This document shows, in pieces, positions 27,773-38,264 of a stretch of 64,000 nt of DNA. The notes below the pieces were generated by a model. The model had not been told where the DNA came from, made no database searches, and saw nothing but the letters and a program-made list of their open reading frames with translations. This DNA comes from Agrobacterium rosae. Its GTDB lineage: Bacteria > Pseudomonadota > Alphaproteobacteria > Rhizobiales > Rhizobiaceae. The translations under genes were made by a program, and so were the position numbers. The stretch is from assembly GCF_002915175.1 (NCBI RefSeq), contig NZ_NXEJ01000003.1, forward strand, positions 248,001 through 312,000, read 5' to 3'. The stretch's first letter is position 1, and the number at the start of each line of letters is the position of its first letter.

Positions 27773-27810
27773 TCAAACAATCATGAGGTGCAAGCCTCAT
27801 GATTGTTTGA
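27773..27810 (+). terminator. Perfect 16-bp hairpin after the dehydratase gene, probable terminator
   Basis: The arms TCAAACAATCATGAGG and CCTCATGATTGTTTGA are exact inverted repeats around a 6-base TGCAAG loop, 35 bases after the stop. The inner CATGAGG/CCTCATG stem followed by ATTGTTTG gives a terminator shape with an A-rich lead. Perfect pairing over 16 bases is longer than usual and could serve both strands. Confidence 0.6.
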
Positions 27811-28202
27811 AACCTCGCAGTGTGCGTGAGGAGCCGCCGTCACGCCCGTCCCGAAGGTACAATGCGAACGCCCAGATACCACCAATCGAATGGTATTGCG
27901 GCACGAATTCTCCACTCTAGGGTTGGTTCGGGTAAGAAGTTGGCCGTTCGATTTCGTATCCAGCAGCTTGTCAGTTCAGACATACCGTTCATTCGGTGCC
28001 CCCACGCACTGGATTTAAGCGGGAAATGGTTCCAAGGGTCTGACTCGATTAGCCATCCAACTCCTTGTTGACCCTTTCTCTCGATCAGACACTTCCTGCA
28101 AGCGAACCAGCTCGTATGCCTTGCAGATCTTTGCAGCCCTCTGAACGTGCAGCTCGCGGCTCTCATCGATGTCGAACGATTGGGCCACACCGGAGCGAAA
28201 AT
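27811..28202. other. Gene-free stretch between dehydratase terminator and convergent gntR
   Basis: No recognisable gene or remnant. Short frames on both strands lack family features. It may be decayed sequence. Confidence 0.4.
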
Positions 28203-28889
28203 TCACATTCGCCGCTTTATCAGCCGCATATGCTCGATGATATGCCGGCCCGACCCCTCAACGTGTTGGGCAATGATTGCCGCTGCGCCATCGGCATCTT
28301 GGCTCTCGATGCTCTTAAGTAAGCCGCGATGCTCGTTTATCACGCTTGTCTGACGGCTCAGTGAGGTCGGGAACTGCCGGCTGATGGCGGAAAGGATTTC
28401 CCGGTGTCGCCACCATAAGTCGACCGCGTGGCGATTGTAGTGACGATCGTACATGACCTGATGGAATGCCATGTCTAGTTTTGAATGGGCATACGGATCG
28501 GCGAAATTCAAAATCTCCATCTGCGCCTGCAAATCTTCCAGGGCGTTGAGATCAGCCTTGGTTGCAAGGCCCACGAACCAACGCGTCAGGGCTGGCTCGA
28601 TCAGAACCTCGATCTCAAAAATATCGCGTACGAAAGTTTCGTCTATCGCCCGCACACGCGCGCCGCGGTTTGGCATCATGACGACAAATCCCTCGCCACG
28701 AAGTTGCTGTAACGCCTCCCTTACGGGATTAGTCGAGGTTCCCATCCGTTCAGCAAGTTCGGAAACTTTTAGCCGTTCATTTGCGACGAACCGGCCCTGA
28801 ATGATGTCGTCACGGATCCGCTCATAGATCGAGGCTTCGCCAAGATCTGCGTCCTCCGTTGACCGCTGTAGTTGGACAAGTGTGCTCAT
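28203..28889 (-). CDS. GntR-family regulator, FCD subfamily
   Basis: A 228-residue regulator. HTH at about 20-85 (ERLKVSELAERMGTSTNPVR, EALQQLRGEGFV), then an FCD domain (about 90-215) with the DMAFHQVMYD and INEHRGLL segments supplying His ligands. It is divergent from the third ABC/manD operon at 29057-37284, with a strong palindrome between, so it probably represses that operon until a sugar acid binds. Confidence 0.88.
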   Translation of the reverse strand: MSTLVQLQRSTEDADLGEASIYERIRDDIIQGRFVANERLKVSELAERMGTSTNPVREALQQLRGEGFVVMMPNRGARVRAIDETFVRDIFEIEVLIEPALTRWFVGLATKADLNALEDLQAQMEILNFADPYAHSKLDMAFHQVMYDRHYNRHAVDLWWRHREILSAISRQFPTSLSRQTSVINEHRGLLKSIESQDADGAAAIIAQHVEGSGRHIIEHMRLIKRRM

Positions 28890-28925
28890 GGCAAGTTTCT
28901 AGCCGAAAACACAGGTGCATGCCAA

Positions 28926-28948
28926 GTGCGAAATATACCATTTCGCAC
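28926..28948. promoter_or_regulatory. 23-base palindromic operator between gntR and the ABC/manD operon
   Basis: Nine-base arms GTGCGAAAT (28926-28934) and ATTTCGCAC (28940-28948) pair perfectly around ATACC. It lies 37 bases upstream of the GntR start and 109 upstream of the binding-protein start, with TTGACA at 28956-28961 next to it on the plus strand. Its core read on the minus strand is TGGTATAT, shared with the site at 24899. Confidence 0.65.
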
Positions 28949-29056
28949 ATCGTTGTTGACAAATAATGTACGATCTGAAAGTTTCGAGACGTCCAGGCGG
29001 CTGATGTCTGCTGGACGTGTCTGAGGAGCGGGCACTTACCAAGTGGAGGGATTTAC

Positions 29057-30994
29057 ATGAGCTATCAGCGCATGCTGCATAGCCTCGTCGTATCGACGGG
29101 GTTATTGGGAGTGGTCGTTTTTGGTTGGTCAGGCGCAGCATTCGCGCAGAATTTCCAACAAGCGCCAAATCTGGATGAAAAAGTCAAAGCGGGCAAATTA
29201 CCGTCGGTGAACGAGCGTCTTCCGGAGCACCCGTTTGTCGAGACAATGGTAGACGGCGTCGGAAAATATGGCGGAACGCTTCGCACCACGATCCTCGCCA
29301 ATGGAGACCAGTACAATCTCACCCGCACGATCGCCAATGAGCTTCTGGTTCGTTGGGATCCGAAATGGAGCAAAGTCGAGCCGTCGCTCGCCGAAAAATT
29401 CACGGCTTCCGAAGATGCGACTACCTACACATTCACCCTGCGCAAGGGTTTGAAGTGGAGTGATGGTCAGCCATTCACTGTCGATGACATCCTGTTCTGG
29501 TATGAGGACGTTTTCATGAACCCGGCTTTGTCGCCGGCCAAAAACCCGACATTTACCGTCGCCGGTAAGCCGGTTAAGGTCCGCAAGGTCGATGAGCAGA
29601 CGGTCGAGTTCAAGTTTGATGCCCCCTACGGCCTCTTCTTGCAGCAGCTTGCTTACGGCCAGGGCCACCTACCTGTAATCTATCCCAAGCATTATCTCAG
29701 CCAGTTTCACGAGAAGTACAACAAGGACGGCATCCCGGCGCTCCTGAAAGCCAACCCTGCGGCCGGTGACTGGGTGGCACTTTTCAATTCGAAGGTCTCG
29801 CTGACGTTCCAGCCGCCGTTCTGGCAGAACCTTGCCTTGCCGACGCTCAATCCCTGGATCCTGACAGTTCCCTACGCCGATGGTGAGCGTGTGGCTGCGA
29901 CACGCAATCCATTTTATTGGAAGGTCGATACGTCAGGCAACCAGTTGCCCTACATCGACAACATTACCTGGGCCAAGCTCGATGACCCGCAGCTGATGGC
30001 ACTGAAGATGACGTCTGGCGAATTCGACTTTGCATTCCGACACATCAACAATGCCACGTTCAAGTCGGTGCTGTTTGATGGCCAAGAGAGCGGCAAATAT
30101 CGTTTTGTGGACGTGAAAGACCTCCCAGCCAACGATGCGGTCATTCTGCTTAACCTCAACTCCACCGACCCCGTGAAGAAGAAGGTGTTCCAGAACAAGG
30201 ATTTCCGCGTAGCTTTAAGCCGTGCCATCAATCGTCAGGAGATCATTGATCTTGTCTATGTCGGGCAGGGTGCTCCTGCACAGGTGGCAGTGCAGCCTGA
30301 ACATGAGTTGTTCAACGAGAAAGAAGCGACACAATACACCGAATACGATCCGGCAGCTGCCAATGCCGAACTTGACAAACTGATGCCGAAGAAAGACGGT
30401 GAGGGCTTCCGGCTAGACGAGACCGGCAAGCGCTTCACCATCAACTTCATGGTTGCCGACGTCTTCGGGCTTTCCTACCCGGACGTCATGCAGATGGTGC
30501 AGCAATACGCCAAGGACGTCGGTATCGACATTCAGATCCGCACCACCGATCGTGCTCGCCTCAACACCATGTGGAGCGCCAACGAGCAGGATGCCTATAT
30601 CTGGAACTGCGTCGGTGGCCTTTCGGAAGTCTATACCGATCCGCGTTGCTACATGCCTTTCCAGAAAGCGGACATCTTCTTTGCGGTGCGCTGGGCCGAA
30701 TGGTATGCCAACCATGAAGCCGGCGAGGAACCGCCTGAAAACGTCAAGGCACTGATGGCCGCCTACGACAAGGTCAACGCTGCCGTTACCGACGACGATC
30801 GCAAGGCGAAGATGGAGGAGTTCCTTAATCTGTCGGCGGACAACTTCCTCAACATCGGCATTTCGCGGCCTATGCCGAAATACATGATGGTGTCGAAGAA
30901 CCTCAAGAATGTCGTTGATGGTATTCCGATCACCGGCAACCTTTGGCATCCAGCGCCGACCCTGTCGCAGTGGTATTTCGACAAGGCCAAATAA
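29057..30994 (+). CDS. ABC transporter substrate-binding protein (large SBP family 5)
   Basis: A 645-residue binding protein with a signal peptide cleaved near AFAQ. Family 5 landmarks include KWSKVEPSLAEKF, LRKGLKWSDGQPFTVDDILF and PYADGERVAATRNPFYW. It is about 110 residues longer than the other two binding proteins in the window and shares no obvious close identity with them, so this is a separate lineage. A GGAGG Shine-Dalgarno precedes the ATG. First gene of the operon ending with two dehydratases; ligand probably a uronate- or aldonate-containing oligosaccharide. Confidence 0.9.
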   Translation: MSYQRMLHSLVVSTGLLGVVVFGWSGAAFAQNFQQAPNLDEKVKAGKLPSVNERLPEHPFVETMVDGVGKYGGTLRTTILANGDQYNLTRTIANELLVRWDPKWSKVEPSLAEKFTASEDATTYTFTLRKGLKWSDGQPFTVDDILFWYEDVFMNPALSPAKNPTFTVAGKPVKVRKVDEQTVEFKFDAPYGLFLQQLAYGQGHLPVIYPKHYLSQFHEKYNKDGIPALLKANPAAGDWVALFNSKVSLTFQPPFWQNLALPTLNPWILTVPYADGERVAATRNPFYWKVDTSGNQLPYIDNITWAKLDDPQLMALKMTSGEFDFAFRHINNATFKSVLFDGQESGKYRFVDVKDLPANDAVILLNLNSTDPVKKKVFQNKDFRVALSRAINRQEIIDLVYVGQGAPAQVAVQPEHELFNEKEATQYTEYDPAAANAELDKLMPKKDGEGFRLDETGKRFTINFMVADVFGLSYPDVMQMVQQYAKDVGIDIQIRTTDRARLNTMWSANEQDAYIWNCVGGLSEVYTDPRCYMPFQKADIFFAVRWAEWYANHEAGEEPPENVKALMAAYDKVNAAVTDDDRKAKMEEFLNLSADNFLNIGISRPMPKYMMVSKNLKNVVDGIPITGNLWHPAPTLSQWYFDKAK

Positions 30995-31063
30995 GGGCTT
31001 CTGCCAACGGCCGGAGACGCAGATGCCTCCGGCCACATCCCCCGCCAATCAATGGTCATTGTT

Positions 31064-32050
31064 ATGCTTCGCTATATCGCCAAACGGCTGGTGTTTGCCA
31101 TTCCGACACTCTTTGCCGTCTCGATCATCGCCTTTATCATCATCCAACTGCCGCCGGGCGACTACCTGACGACGCTTATGGCTGACTGGGCAAGTCAAGG
31201 CGGTGCCGTTGAAGCAGGTACGGTTGCGGCCATGCGTGAACGGTATGGTCTCGATCAGCCGATGTATTTCCAATATTACAAATGGATGGCCGGTATCCTG
31301 TTGCGCGGAGACTTCGGAATATCATTCGAACTCGGCAAACCTGTCACCGAGTTGATCTGGAGCCGTCTCGGCTTTTCATTGATGCTCTCGCTACTGACGC
31401 TTTGCTTTGTGTGGGCAGTCGCGATTCCGATCGGTATCATGTCGGCGGTGCGGCAATATTCCATCACTGATTATTTTGCGACATTTCTAGCCTTCTTCTT
31501 CCTGGCCGTCCCCGATTTTCTGGTGGCGTTGGGCGCGATGTATGTGATGTCGGTATGGTTCGGTCAGAGCGTCGGCGGACTGTTTTCCCCGGAATATGTG
31601 GATGCTGGCTGGAGTTTTGGCAAGTTCTTCGATCTAGCAAACCATGTCTGGCTGCCGGTGATCGTCATCGGCTTGGGGTCCCTCGCGGCACTGGTACGCA
31701 TCATGCGCGCCAATCTCCTCGACGAGCTTTCCAAGCCCTATGTCACCACCGCCCGCGCAAAGGGTATGTCCGAATTTGAACTGTTGCTACGTTATCCAGT
31801 GCGCCTCGCGCTCAACCCGCTCATCTCGACGCTCGGATGGATACTACCCGCCGTCATCTCGGGGGAAATCATCGTCTCGGTGGTGATGAGCCTACCCACG
31901 ACCGGACCGCTACTTTTGCGTGCCCTTCTGGCGCAGGACATGTACCTGGCCGGTTCGTTGATCCTCCTGATTTCTGTCCTCACCATCATCGGCACGCTAA
32001 TCTCCGACATCCTGCTTGCCATGACCGATCCGCGGATAAGACTGACATGA
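31064..32050 (+). CDS. ABC transporter permease (DppB type), third system
   Basis: A 328-residue permease beginning MLRYIAKRLVFAIPTLFAVS, with IIQLPPGDYLTTL, RGDFGISFELGKPV and the VTTARAKGMSEF docking loop. ATG at 31064 fits the family N-terminus; ATG at 31052 adds four residues and neither has a clear Shine-Dalgarno. It ends in an ATGA overlap with the next permease. Confidence 0.9.
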   Translation: MLRYIAKRLVFAIPTLFAVSIIAFIIIQLPPGDYLTTLMADWASQGGAVEAGTVAAMRERYGLDQPMYFQYYKWMAGILLRGDFGISFELGKPVTELIWSRLGFSLMLSLLTLCFVWAVAIPIGIMSAVRQYSITDYFATFLAFFFLAVPDFLVALGAMYVMSVWFGQSVGGLFSPEYVDAGWSFGKFFDLANHVWLPVIVIGLGSLAALVRIMRANLLDELSKPYVTTARAKGMSEFELLLRYPVRLALNPLISTLGWILPAVISGEIIVSVVMSLPTTGPLLLRALLAQDMYLAGSLILLISVLTIIGTLISDILLAMTDPRIRLT

Positions 32051-33195
32051 CCGATATTTCCCAGCTTCCTCCCGACACCGTCACCACCCTTGACCTGCGC
32101 GGCAAGGACATTGCCGTTGCGGGCCAATGGCGCCTGTTCTGGCTCAAATTCAAGAAGCACAAGATCGCGCTTGTCAGTCTCGTCGTTATCTGCCTGATGT
32201 ACCTGGTTGCAGCCTTTGCCGATTTCATCGCACCGCTTGACCCGAACGCGACCAATGCCCGTTTCACCTACGCGCCACCTCAAGGGTTGTCGTTGTTTCA
32301 TGAGGGCTCGTTTATGCCCCATGTGGACCAGTTGAAGATGACGCTGAATAAGGAGAGCATGCGTCGCGAGTTCGAAGCTGATACGGCAAAGCCTGTCGCC
32401 GTTGGTTTCTTTGTGCCTTCACCGACTTACAATATGCTTGGCTTCATACCAATCGAGACAAAACTGTTTGGGCTCGTTAATCCCAAGCCGGGCGACAGTC
32501 TTTATATCATGGGTGCCGATCGTCTCGGACGCGATATCTTCTCCCGCGTGGTTTACGGTGCTCGCATTTCTCTGTCCATCGGCCTGGTGGGGGTAGCCAT
32601 GAGCCTTGTTCTGGGTGTCACCATCGGCGGTATTTCAGGCTTTTTCGGCGGCTGGGTTGATATGGCGGTCCAGCGCGTCATCGAGTTGTTACGATCGATT
32701 CCGACCATCCCGTTGTGGATGGGGCTGGCCGCCGCAATCCCGGTCGGCTGGCCACCACTGCGCACCTATTTCGTGATCACTTTGATCGTTTCATTGCTCG
32801 GTTGGACCAATCTGGCTCGTGAGGTCCGCGGCAAATTCCTGTCGCTTCGCGACGAGGACTTCGTCACAGCTGCCCGCCTCGACGGGATGAGTGAGATCGG
32901 GATAATCTTCCACCATCTGGTGCCGTCCTTCATGAGCCACATCATCGCTACCGTGACACTCGCCATCCCGACGATGATCCTTGCCGAGACGGCGCTGTCG
33001 TTCCTTGGAGTCGGGTTGCAGCCACCGATCATCTCGTGGGGTGTGCTTCTGCAGGAAGCGCAGAATATCCGCGCGGTAGCGCAGGCACCGTGGCTTTTGT
33101 TCACACCCGCGGCAGCAATCGTCATCGCTGTGCTTTCCCTCAATTTCCTCGGGGACGGACTGCGTGACGCCGCCGATCCTTACGAGATGGTGTAA
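32047..33195 (+). CDS. ABC transporter permease (DppC type), third system
   Basis: A 382-residue permease starting MTDISQLPPDTV in an ATGA overlap. An N-terminal helix (LVSLVVICLMYLVAAFADF) is followed by an unusually long periplasmic insert of about 100 residues, then GADRLGRDIFSRVVYGAR and a permease domain with VTAARLDGMSE. The long insert is typical of the subfamily that pairs with 600-650 residue binding proteins. It shares its last base with the next start (TAATG). Confidence 0.9.
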   Translation: MTDISQLPPDTVTTLDLRGKDIAVAGQWRLFWLKFKKHKIALVSLVVICLMYLVAAFADFIAPLDPNATNARFTYAPPQGLSLFHEGSFMPHVDQLKMTLNKESMRREFEADTAKPVAVGFFVPSPTYNMLGFIPIETKLFGLVNPKPGDSLYIMGADRLGRDIFSRVVYGARISLSIGLVGVAMSLVLGVTIGGISGFFGGWVDMAVQRVIELLRSIPTIPLWMGLAAAIPVGWPPLRTYFVITLIVSLLGWTNLAREVRGKFLSLRDEDFVTAARLDGMSEIGIIFHHLVPSFMSHIIATVTLAIPTMILAETALSFLGVGLQPPIISWGVLLQEAQNIRAVAQAPWLLFTPAAAIVIAVLSLNFLGDGLRDAADPYEMV

Positions 33196-34892
33196 TGACT
33201 ATGACCAACGACACCATCCTCAAGGTCGAAGACCTGAAAACCTACTTCAAAACCCGCACCGGCATCTTCAAGGCTGTCGATGGCGTGTCGTTTGAACTGA
33301 AGCGCGGCAAAACGCTGTGTGTCGTCGGCGAAAGCGGCTCCGGCAAATCCGTCACCGCCCGATCGATCCTGCAGATCGTTGATAGACCGGGGCAAATCGA
33401 AGGTGGCTCAATCCTGCTGGCGAGACAGGACGGCAGCCAGGTTGACCTCGCTAAACTCAATCCGCGCGGCGAAGACATCCGCAGTGTCCGCGGACGCGAG
33501 ATCGCGATGATCTTTCAAGAGCCGATGAGTTCACTGTCTCCTGTCCACCGGATCGGCGAGCAGATCGGCGAGGCGTTACGCATCCATTTCGGCACGCCCA
33601 AGGCGGAGCGCCGCGAACGGGTTATGGAACTACTCAATCAAGTGGAAATTCCACGTCCTGAAACCGCTATAGATCGCTATACATTCGAGTTTTCAGGTGG
33701 CATGCGCCAGCGTGTGATGATCGCTATGGCTCTGGCTTGCAATCCGCAGGTTCTGATCGCCGACGAGCCCACAACGGCTCTCGATGTCACTACGCAAGCA
33801 GAAATTCTGGATCTGATCAAGCGCCTTCAAGAAAAACATGGCATGGCCGTGCTGTTTATCACCCATGACATGGGTGTTGTCGCCGAGATCGCCGACGAGG
33901 TCCTCGTCATGTACCGTGGCAAGGTCATGGAACACGGCAGTGTCGAGGACGTGTTTCATGCGCCCAAAGATGACTATACCAAACGCTTGATAAGTTCGGT
34001 GGTCCGACTGGAACGCAAAGCCGATATCAGGCTGACGCGTGCAGACATTGCCGCCGATGCGACACCGCTGCTTGAGGTTCGCAACATGTCCTTGACGTTT
34101 CCGTCGGGACTAAAGGCGGTCGATGATGTTTCGTTGATTGTGAGACCCGGTGAAACATTGGGTATCGTTGGTGAGAGCGGGTCCGGCAAGACAACGATGG
34201 GTCGTTGCCTTCTAAGGATCTACGATGCGCAAGCAGGTGAAATAAACTACCGTCGCGCCGATGGAAGCAATATTAATTTACGCACCGCAGACAAGCCGCA
34301 GTTGAAGGAGCTTCGTCGCGAGGTGCGAATGATCTTTCAGGACCCGGTCGGTTCGCTCAGCCCCCGCAAGACCGTCGGGCAGATCATCGCCGAACCGCTC
34401 AAACTCGCCGGGATGCGAGGGGCCGAACGAGATGACCGGGTCGCAGAATTGATGGAGCAGGTAGGTCTGGAGCCGGCGTGGCGCGAACGGTATCCGCACG
34501 CTTTTTCCGGCGGTCAGCGGCAGCGCATTGGCATCGCTCGCGCCATTGCAGTCAAGCCGCGGCTGATCGTAGCGGATGAGGCGACCTCGGCACTGGACGT
34601 TTCTTTGCGATCGCAAATCCTCGATCTGATGATGAAGCTTCAGGACGAGCTTGGTCTCTCCTATGTCTTCATTTCCCACGATATGTCAGTCATCCGATAT
34701 ATGTGCGATCGCGTCGCGGTCATGTATCGCGGACGAATCGTAGAGGCCGGCGATACCGACCAGGTCGTCAATCGGCCAAACCACGATTACACCCGGGCAC
34801 TGCTCTCCGCCATTCCCCATCCAGACCCACGCGACCGGCGCATTCACAACCGTTTTCGCTACGTCGCGCCTAATGTTTCAGTAAACGGATAA
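33195..34892 (+). CDS. ABC transporter double ATP-binding protein (DppD-DppF fusion)
   Basis: A 565-residue fusion of two ATPases. The first half has Walker [21 protein letters not shown] and [12 protein letters not shown]; the second has [17 protein letters not shown] and [12 protein letters not shown]. In the second Walker B the usual Pro of DEPTS is Ala, a common variant. Both copies A and B use separate genes for these halves, so the fusion marks this as a different transporter. Starts at the TAATG overlap. Confidence 0.92.
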   Translation: MTMTNDTILKVEDLKTYFKTRTGIFKAVDGVSFELKRGKTLCVVGESGSGKSVTARSILQIVDRPGQIEGGSILLARQDGSQVDLAKLNPRGEDIRSVRGREIAMIFQEPMSSLSPVHRIGEQIGEALRIHFGTPKAERRERVMELLNQVEIPRPETAIDRYTFEFSGGMRQRVMIAMALACNPQVLIADEPTTALDVTTQAEILDLIKRLQEKHGMAVLFITHDMGVVAEIADEVLVMYRGKVMEHGSVEDVFHAPKDDYTKRLISSVVRLERKADIRLTRADIAADATPLLEVRNMSLTFPSGLKAVDDVSLIVRPGETLGIVGESGSGKTTMGRCLLRIYDAQAGEINYRRADGSNINLRTADKPQLKELRREVRMIFQDPVGSLSPRKTVGQIIAEPLKLAGMRGAERDDRVAELMEQVGLEPAWRERYPHAFSGGQRQRIGIARAIAVKPRLIVADEATSALDVSLRSQILDLMMKLQDELGLSYVFISHDMSVIRYMCDRVAVMYRGRIVEAGDTDQVVNRPNHDYTRALLSAIPHPDPRDRRIHNRFRYVAPNVSVNG

Positions 34893-34896
34893 GTCC

Positions 34897-36105
34897 ATGA
34901 AAATCACCGATGTAAAAGTTGTTGTCTGCTCGCCCGGCCGTAATTTCGTGACGGTCAAAATCTTCACCGACGAGGGTTTGACGGGCGTCGGTGATGCCAC
35001 TTTGAATGGTCGCGAGAAGGCTGTGGTCGCCTATCTTGAAGATCACTTAGCCCCTCTCTTGATCGGAAGGGACCCAGCCCGGATCGAGGATATCTGGCAG
35101 TATTTTTACAAGGGCGCTTATTGGCGCCGTGGCCCGGTGACTATGGCTGCGATCGCCGGGATCGATACGGCGCTTTGGGATATCAAAGCCAAGGCCGCAA
35201 ATATGCCTCTCTACCAGTTGCTAGGGGGAGCAAGCCGGGAAAAGGTGCTGTGCTATACGCATGCGCAGGGAACGACAATTGCCGAGGCCGTTGACGCTGT
35301 GGGCCGGCGGATCGATGAAGGCTACAAGGCTATCCGCGTGCAGGTCGGCATCCCGGGCCTTCCGGACGTCTATGGTACAGGTGCCAAGACGGTGACCAAC
35401 AACGCTGTTGATGATGCCGTCCCACACGAAGAGGTATGGTCGACCTCCAAATATATGCGCCATATCCCGAAACTCTTCGAAGCGGTGCGCGAAGCGCACG
35501 GCTGGGATATCGAGCTTCTACACGACGCGCACCACCGGCTGACACCGATCGAGGCCGCTCGCGTGGGCAAGGATTTGGAATTTGCACGGCTGTTTTGGTT
35601 GGAGGATACGGTCGCAGCGGAACACCAGGAGGGATTTCGTCTGATCCGCAAGCACACGACGACGCCGCTTGCCGTCGGCGAAGTGTTTAACACCATCTGG
35701 GATGCACGCCTTTTGATGGAAGAGCAATTGATCGACTATATCCGAACCACCTGCGTACATGCCGGCGGCATCACGGCGCTGCGGCGGATCATGGATTTTG
35801 CCAGCGTGTACAATGTGCGCACTGCCTGCCATGGAGCAATGGACATGTCGCCGATTTGCCTCGGTGCCAATTTGCATCTCGATCTATGGGTGCCGAATTT
35901 CGGCATCCAGGAATATTCCGGCTATTTGCCGAAGATTCTTGAGGTTTTCCCGGGCGCATGGAGCTTGAAGGACGGTTACCTTCATCCGGGCGACGCGATC
36001 GGCCATGGCGTCGATATCGATGAGAAGCTTGCCGAGAAATACCCCTACCAGCGCGCCTATCTGCCGGTAAACCGTCTTGAGGACGGTACTCTTTGGCATT
36101 GGTAG
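34897..36105 (+). CDS. manD: D-mannonate dehydratase, enolase superfamily (ManD)
   Basis: A 402-residue protein whose length and numbering fit ManD. Metal ligands Asp210, Glu236 and Glu262, catalytic Arg147, Tyr159 and His212, and His312 in CHGAMDMSP all fall at the positions I recall for the characterised Novosphingobium enzyme, and it ends with the typical GTLWHW. ManD converts D-mannonate to 2-keto-3-deoxy-D-gluconate. Some family members act on D-gluconate, but intact Arg147/Tyr159 with this spacing favours mannonate. It follows the transporter ATPase by 4 bases. Confidence 0.9.
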   Translation: MKITDVKVVVCSPGRNFVTVKIFTDEGLTGVGDATLNGREKAVVAYLEDHLAPLLIGRDPARIEDIWQYFYKGAYWRRGPVTMAAIAGIDTALWDIKAKAANMPLYQLLGGASREKVLCYTHAQGTTIAEAVDAVGRRIDEGYKAIRVQVGIPGLPDVYGTGAKTVTNNAVDDAVPHEEVWSTSKYMRHIPKLFEAVREAHGWDIELLHDAHHRLTPIEAARVGKDLEFARLFWLEDTVAAEHQEGFRLIRKHTTTPLAVGEVFNTIWDARLLMEEQLIDYIRTTCVHAGGITALRRIMDFASVYNVRTACHGAMDMSPICLGANLHLDLWVPNFGIQEYSGYLPKILEVFPGAWSLKDGYLHPGDAIGHGVDIDEKLAEKYPYQRAYLPVNRLEDGTLWHW

Positions 36106-36129
36106 GCAAGAAAGTTTGGAGGAGATGAA

Positions 36130-37284
36130 ATGAAGATTTCAGGAATCAAGACCTATGCCGTCAAGGTCGGCATCCGCAATCAACTGCTGGTCAAAGTGGA
36201 AACCGACGAAGGTGTTTTTGGCTGGGGCGAGAGCGGTCTGTCCGGTCGTGAGAAAGCTGTCGTCGGAGCGCTTGAACATTACGCTGAATTTCTGACGGGA
36301 CGCGACCCGTTTCAAATCGGCGCGCTTTGGCAAGAAATGTATCGAAGCCAGTATTTCGAAGGCGGACGCGTGCTGCAGGCGGCGATTTCGGCAATCGACA
36401 TCGCCCTGTATGACATCAAAGGCAAGGCGCTGGGTGTGCCGGTTTACGACCTGCTCGGTGGTAAGCAACGCGACCGGATTTCCACCTTTGCTACAACATT
36501 CGCCCCCCCTGGTCCTGAGATGATCGACCAGGCAAAAATGCTTGTTGAGCATGGTTGGACCGCCATGCGGCTTTCGCCTTCAGGGCATGAAGAAAAGGAA
36601 ATCTACGAACCACGCGAGCATATCGCGACAACGGCAAAGTGGTTGGTCAAAGCTCGAGAGGAGCTCGGTGGAGATGTTGTGCTGGGTATTGACTACCATC
36701 ATCGGCTGACGGTCGCGGAAGCGGCAAGTTTCTGTCAGAAAATGCCGTCAGGCACGCTCGATTTTCTAGAAGAACCCATTCGTGACGAGTCGCCTGGAGC
36801 CTATGAGGCACTACGACGGATGACCGACGTCCCCTTTGCCATCGGGGAAGAGTTTGCGTCTAAATGGCAGTTCCAGCCTTACATTGAGCGTGACATCCAC
36901 CAATTTAACCGACTGGATGTGTGCAATGTTGGCGGCCTGACAGAGTCAATGAAGGTCGCGGCGTGGAGTGAAACCCATTACGTGGACATGATGCCGCATA
37001 ATCCACTTGGCCCAGTCTGTACTGCAGCGACACTCCATTTTTGTGCCGCGGTGCCAAATTTCTCGTGGCTGGAAACCCGTAACAGTCCGGCGGAAACTCA
37101 TCTTGGCTTCGATAACTCCGACTTCTTCCCAATACAGCCACGGCTCGAAGGTTCGTCTTATCCGGTCTCGGATGTGCCGGGCCTCGGGGTGGAGGTCAAT
37201 GAAGAGCTACTGGCAAAACAAAGTTTTGAATTCTGGGAGGCACCGCATTTGAAGCGGCGAGATGGCTCTGTCACGAATTGGTGA
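36130..37284 (+). CDS. Enolase-superfamily sugar-acid dehydratase (galactonate dehydratase-like)
   Basis: A 384-residue mandelate-racemase subgroup protein. Metal ligands are Asp188 (LGIDYHHR), Glu214 (FLEEPIRDE) and Glu240 (AIGEEF), with His290 in MPHNPLGP. Where the related protein at 26598 has Lys149 in FKLSP, this one has MRLSP, with Arg at the Lys position, so chemistry or substrate probably differs. It follows manD by 24 bases with a GGAGGAGA Shine-Dalgarno and closes the operon. Substrate undetermined. Confidence 0.85.
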   Translation: MKISGIKTYAVKVGIRNQLLVKVETDEGVFGWGESGLSGREKAVVGALEHYAEFLTGRDPFQIGALWQEMYRSQYFEGGRVLQAAISAIDIALYDIKGKALGVPVYDLLGGKQRDRISTFATTFAPPGPEMIDQAKMLVEHGWTAMRLSPSGHEEKEIYEPREHIATTAKWLVKAREELGGDVVLGIDYHHRLTVAEAASFCQKMPSGTLDFLEEPIRDESPGAYEALRRMTDVPFAIGEEFASKWQFQPYIERDIHQFNRLDVCNVGGLTESMKVAAWSETHYVDMMPHNPLGPVCTAATLHFCAAVPNFSWLETRNSPAETHLGFDNSDFFPIQPRLEGSSYPVSDVPGLGVEVNEELLAKQSFEFWEAPHLKRRDGSVTNW

Positions 37285-37604
37285 GCTTCGTCACGTGCAA
37301 TATTTTCGATGATCGTGTCCTATTGCGTGTTGTAGCTTCGGCGTTCGCCGTGCCTTCCGGACAGAGCCGGGAATGGGTCCGCTTGCCGCTGGCAGGCTGA
37401 TGATCGGATCATCGCTCATTTGTCCGATGGTTTCCCGTGTCATGAAGCGGGACCGCTGGACTGCCCACTGTTTGGGGTGGAGGGAGGGGATCGGCCCGAG
37501 AGGATCTCGCAAGAGGAGGGCAGGGTCCGCACACAGAGCCGGGTTGTCATGATGCAAACCTCGAGCGGGCGAACGCGGCAGCCGGACAGGTTGCCTGAAC
37601 TCGG
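37285..37604 (+). other. Probable 5' part of a degenerate group II intron
   Basis: No intact gene. The stretch 37420-37604 (AAGCGGGACCGCTGGACTGC, then a GGTCCGCACACAGAGCCG segment) resembles the region just upstream of the reverse-transcriptase start in rhizobial group II introns, recognised from memory. Intron boundaries could not be placed. Confidence 0.4.
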
Positions 37605-38264
37605 TTCACTGCACTGCTGGATAACGTCGATCTGAATGCGCTTCATCGTGCATTCAGACGACAAAAGCGGCAGGCAAGCGCAGGCGTCGATGGGATGACT
37701 GTGGCGAAGTACGAAGAGAGGTTGGAGCAAAATCTTCACGATCTCAGCGATCGGGTCCACACGGGTCGCTACCGGCCAGAGGCGGTGCGACGTGGTTACA
37801 TTCCAAAAGCCGATGGCGGAAAACGGCCACTTGGAGTGCCGACTCTGGAGGATAAGATCGTCCAGTGCGCGGTCGCTGAAGTGCTTAGTGCCGTCTATGA
37901 GGCCGATTTTTGCGGGTTCTCCTATGACTTCAGGCCAGGGCGCAACTCGCACATGGCACTGGATGCATTGCATACAGCGACCATGAGCCAGCGCGTGAAC
38001 TTCTGGGTGCTCTATGCCAACATCCGCAGCTTCTTTGACTCGGTTGACCACGAGTGGCTGTTGCAGATGGTGGTGTACAGGATAGCCGATCCCCGTATCC
38101 TCCAGCTTATCAAGCTGTTGCTGCGGGCGGGAATTCTTCAGAGCGGCGAGACATATGAGACTGACAAGGGTGACTCGCAAGGAGCTGGCATTAGTCCGCT
38201 GCTCGCCAATATCTTTCTGCACTACATCCTCGATCTGTGGGTTCATCAATGGCGTCGACGCTAT
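37605..38264 (+). pseudogene. Group II intron reverse transcriptase/maturase, truncated and inactive
   Basis: The frame matches the LtrA-like RT: FTALLDNVDLNALHRAFRRQ, then ASAGVDGMT, YIPKADGGKRPLGVPTLEDK, GFSYDFRPGRN and GISPLLANIFLHY. The domain with the catalytic Asp, normally VLDADIRSFFD, reads VLYANIRSFFD, so conserved Asp residues are lost. The sequence ends before the YADD motif, replaced by IS3 DNA at about 38262. An in-frame TGA near 37597 cuts off the N-terminus. Confidence 0.85.
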
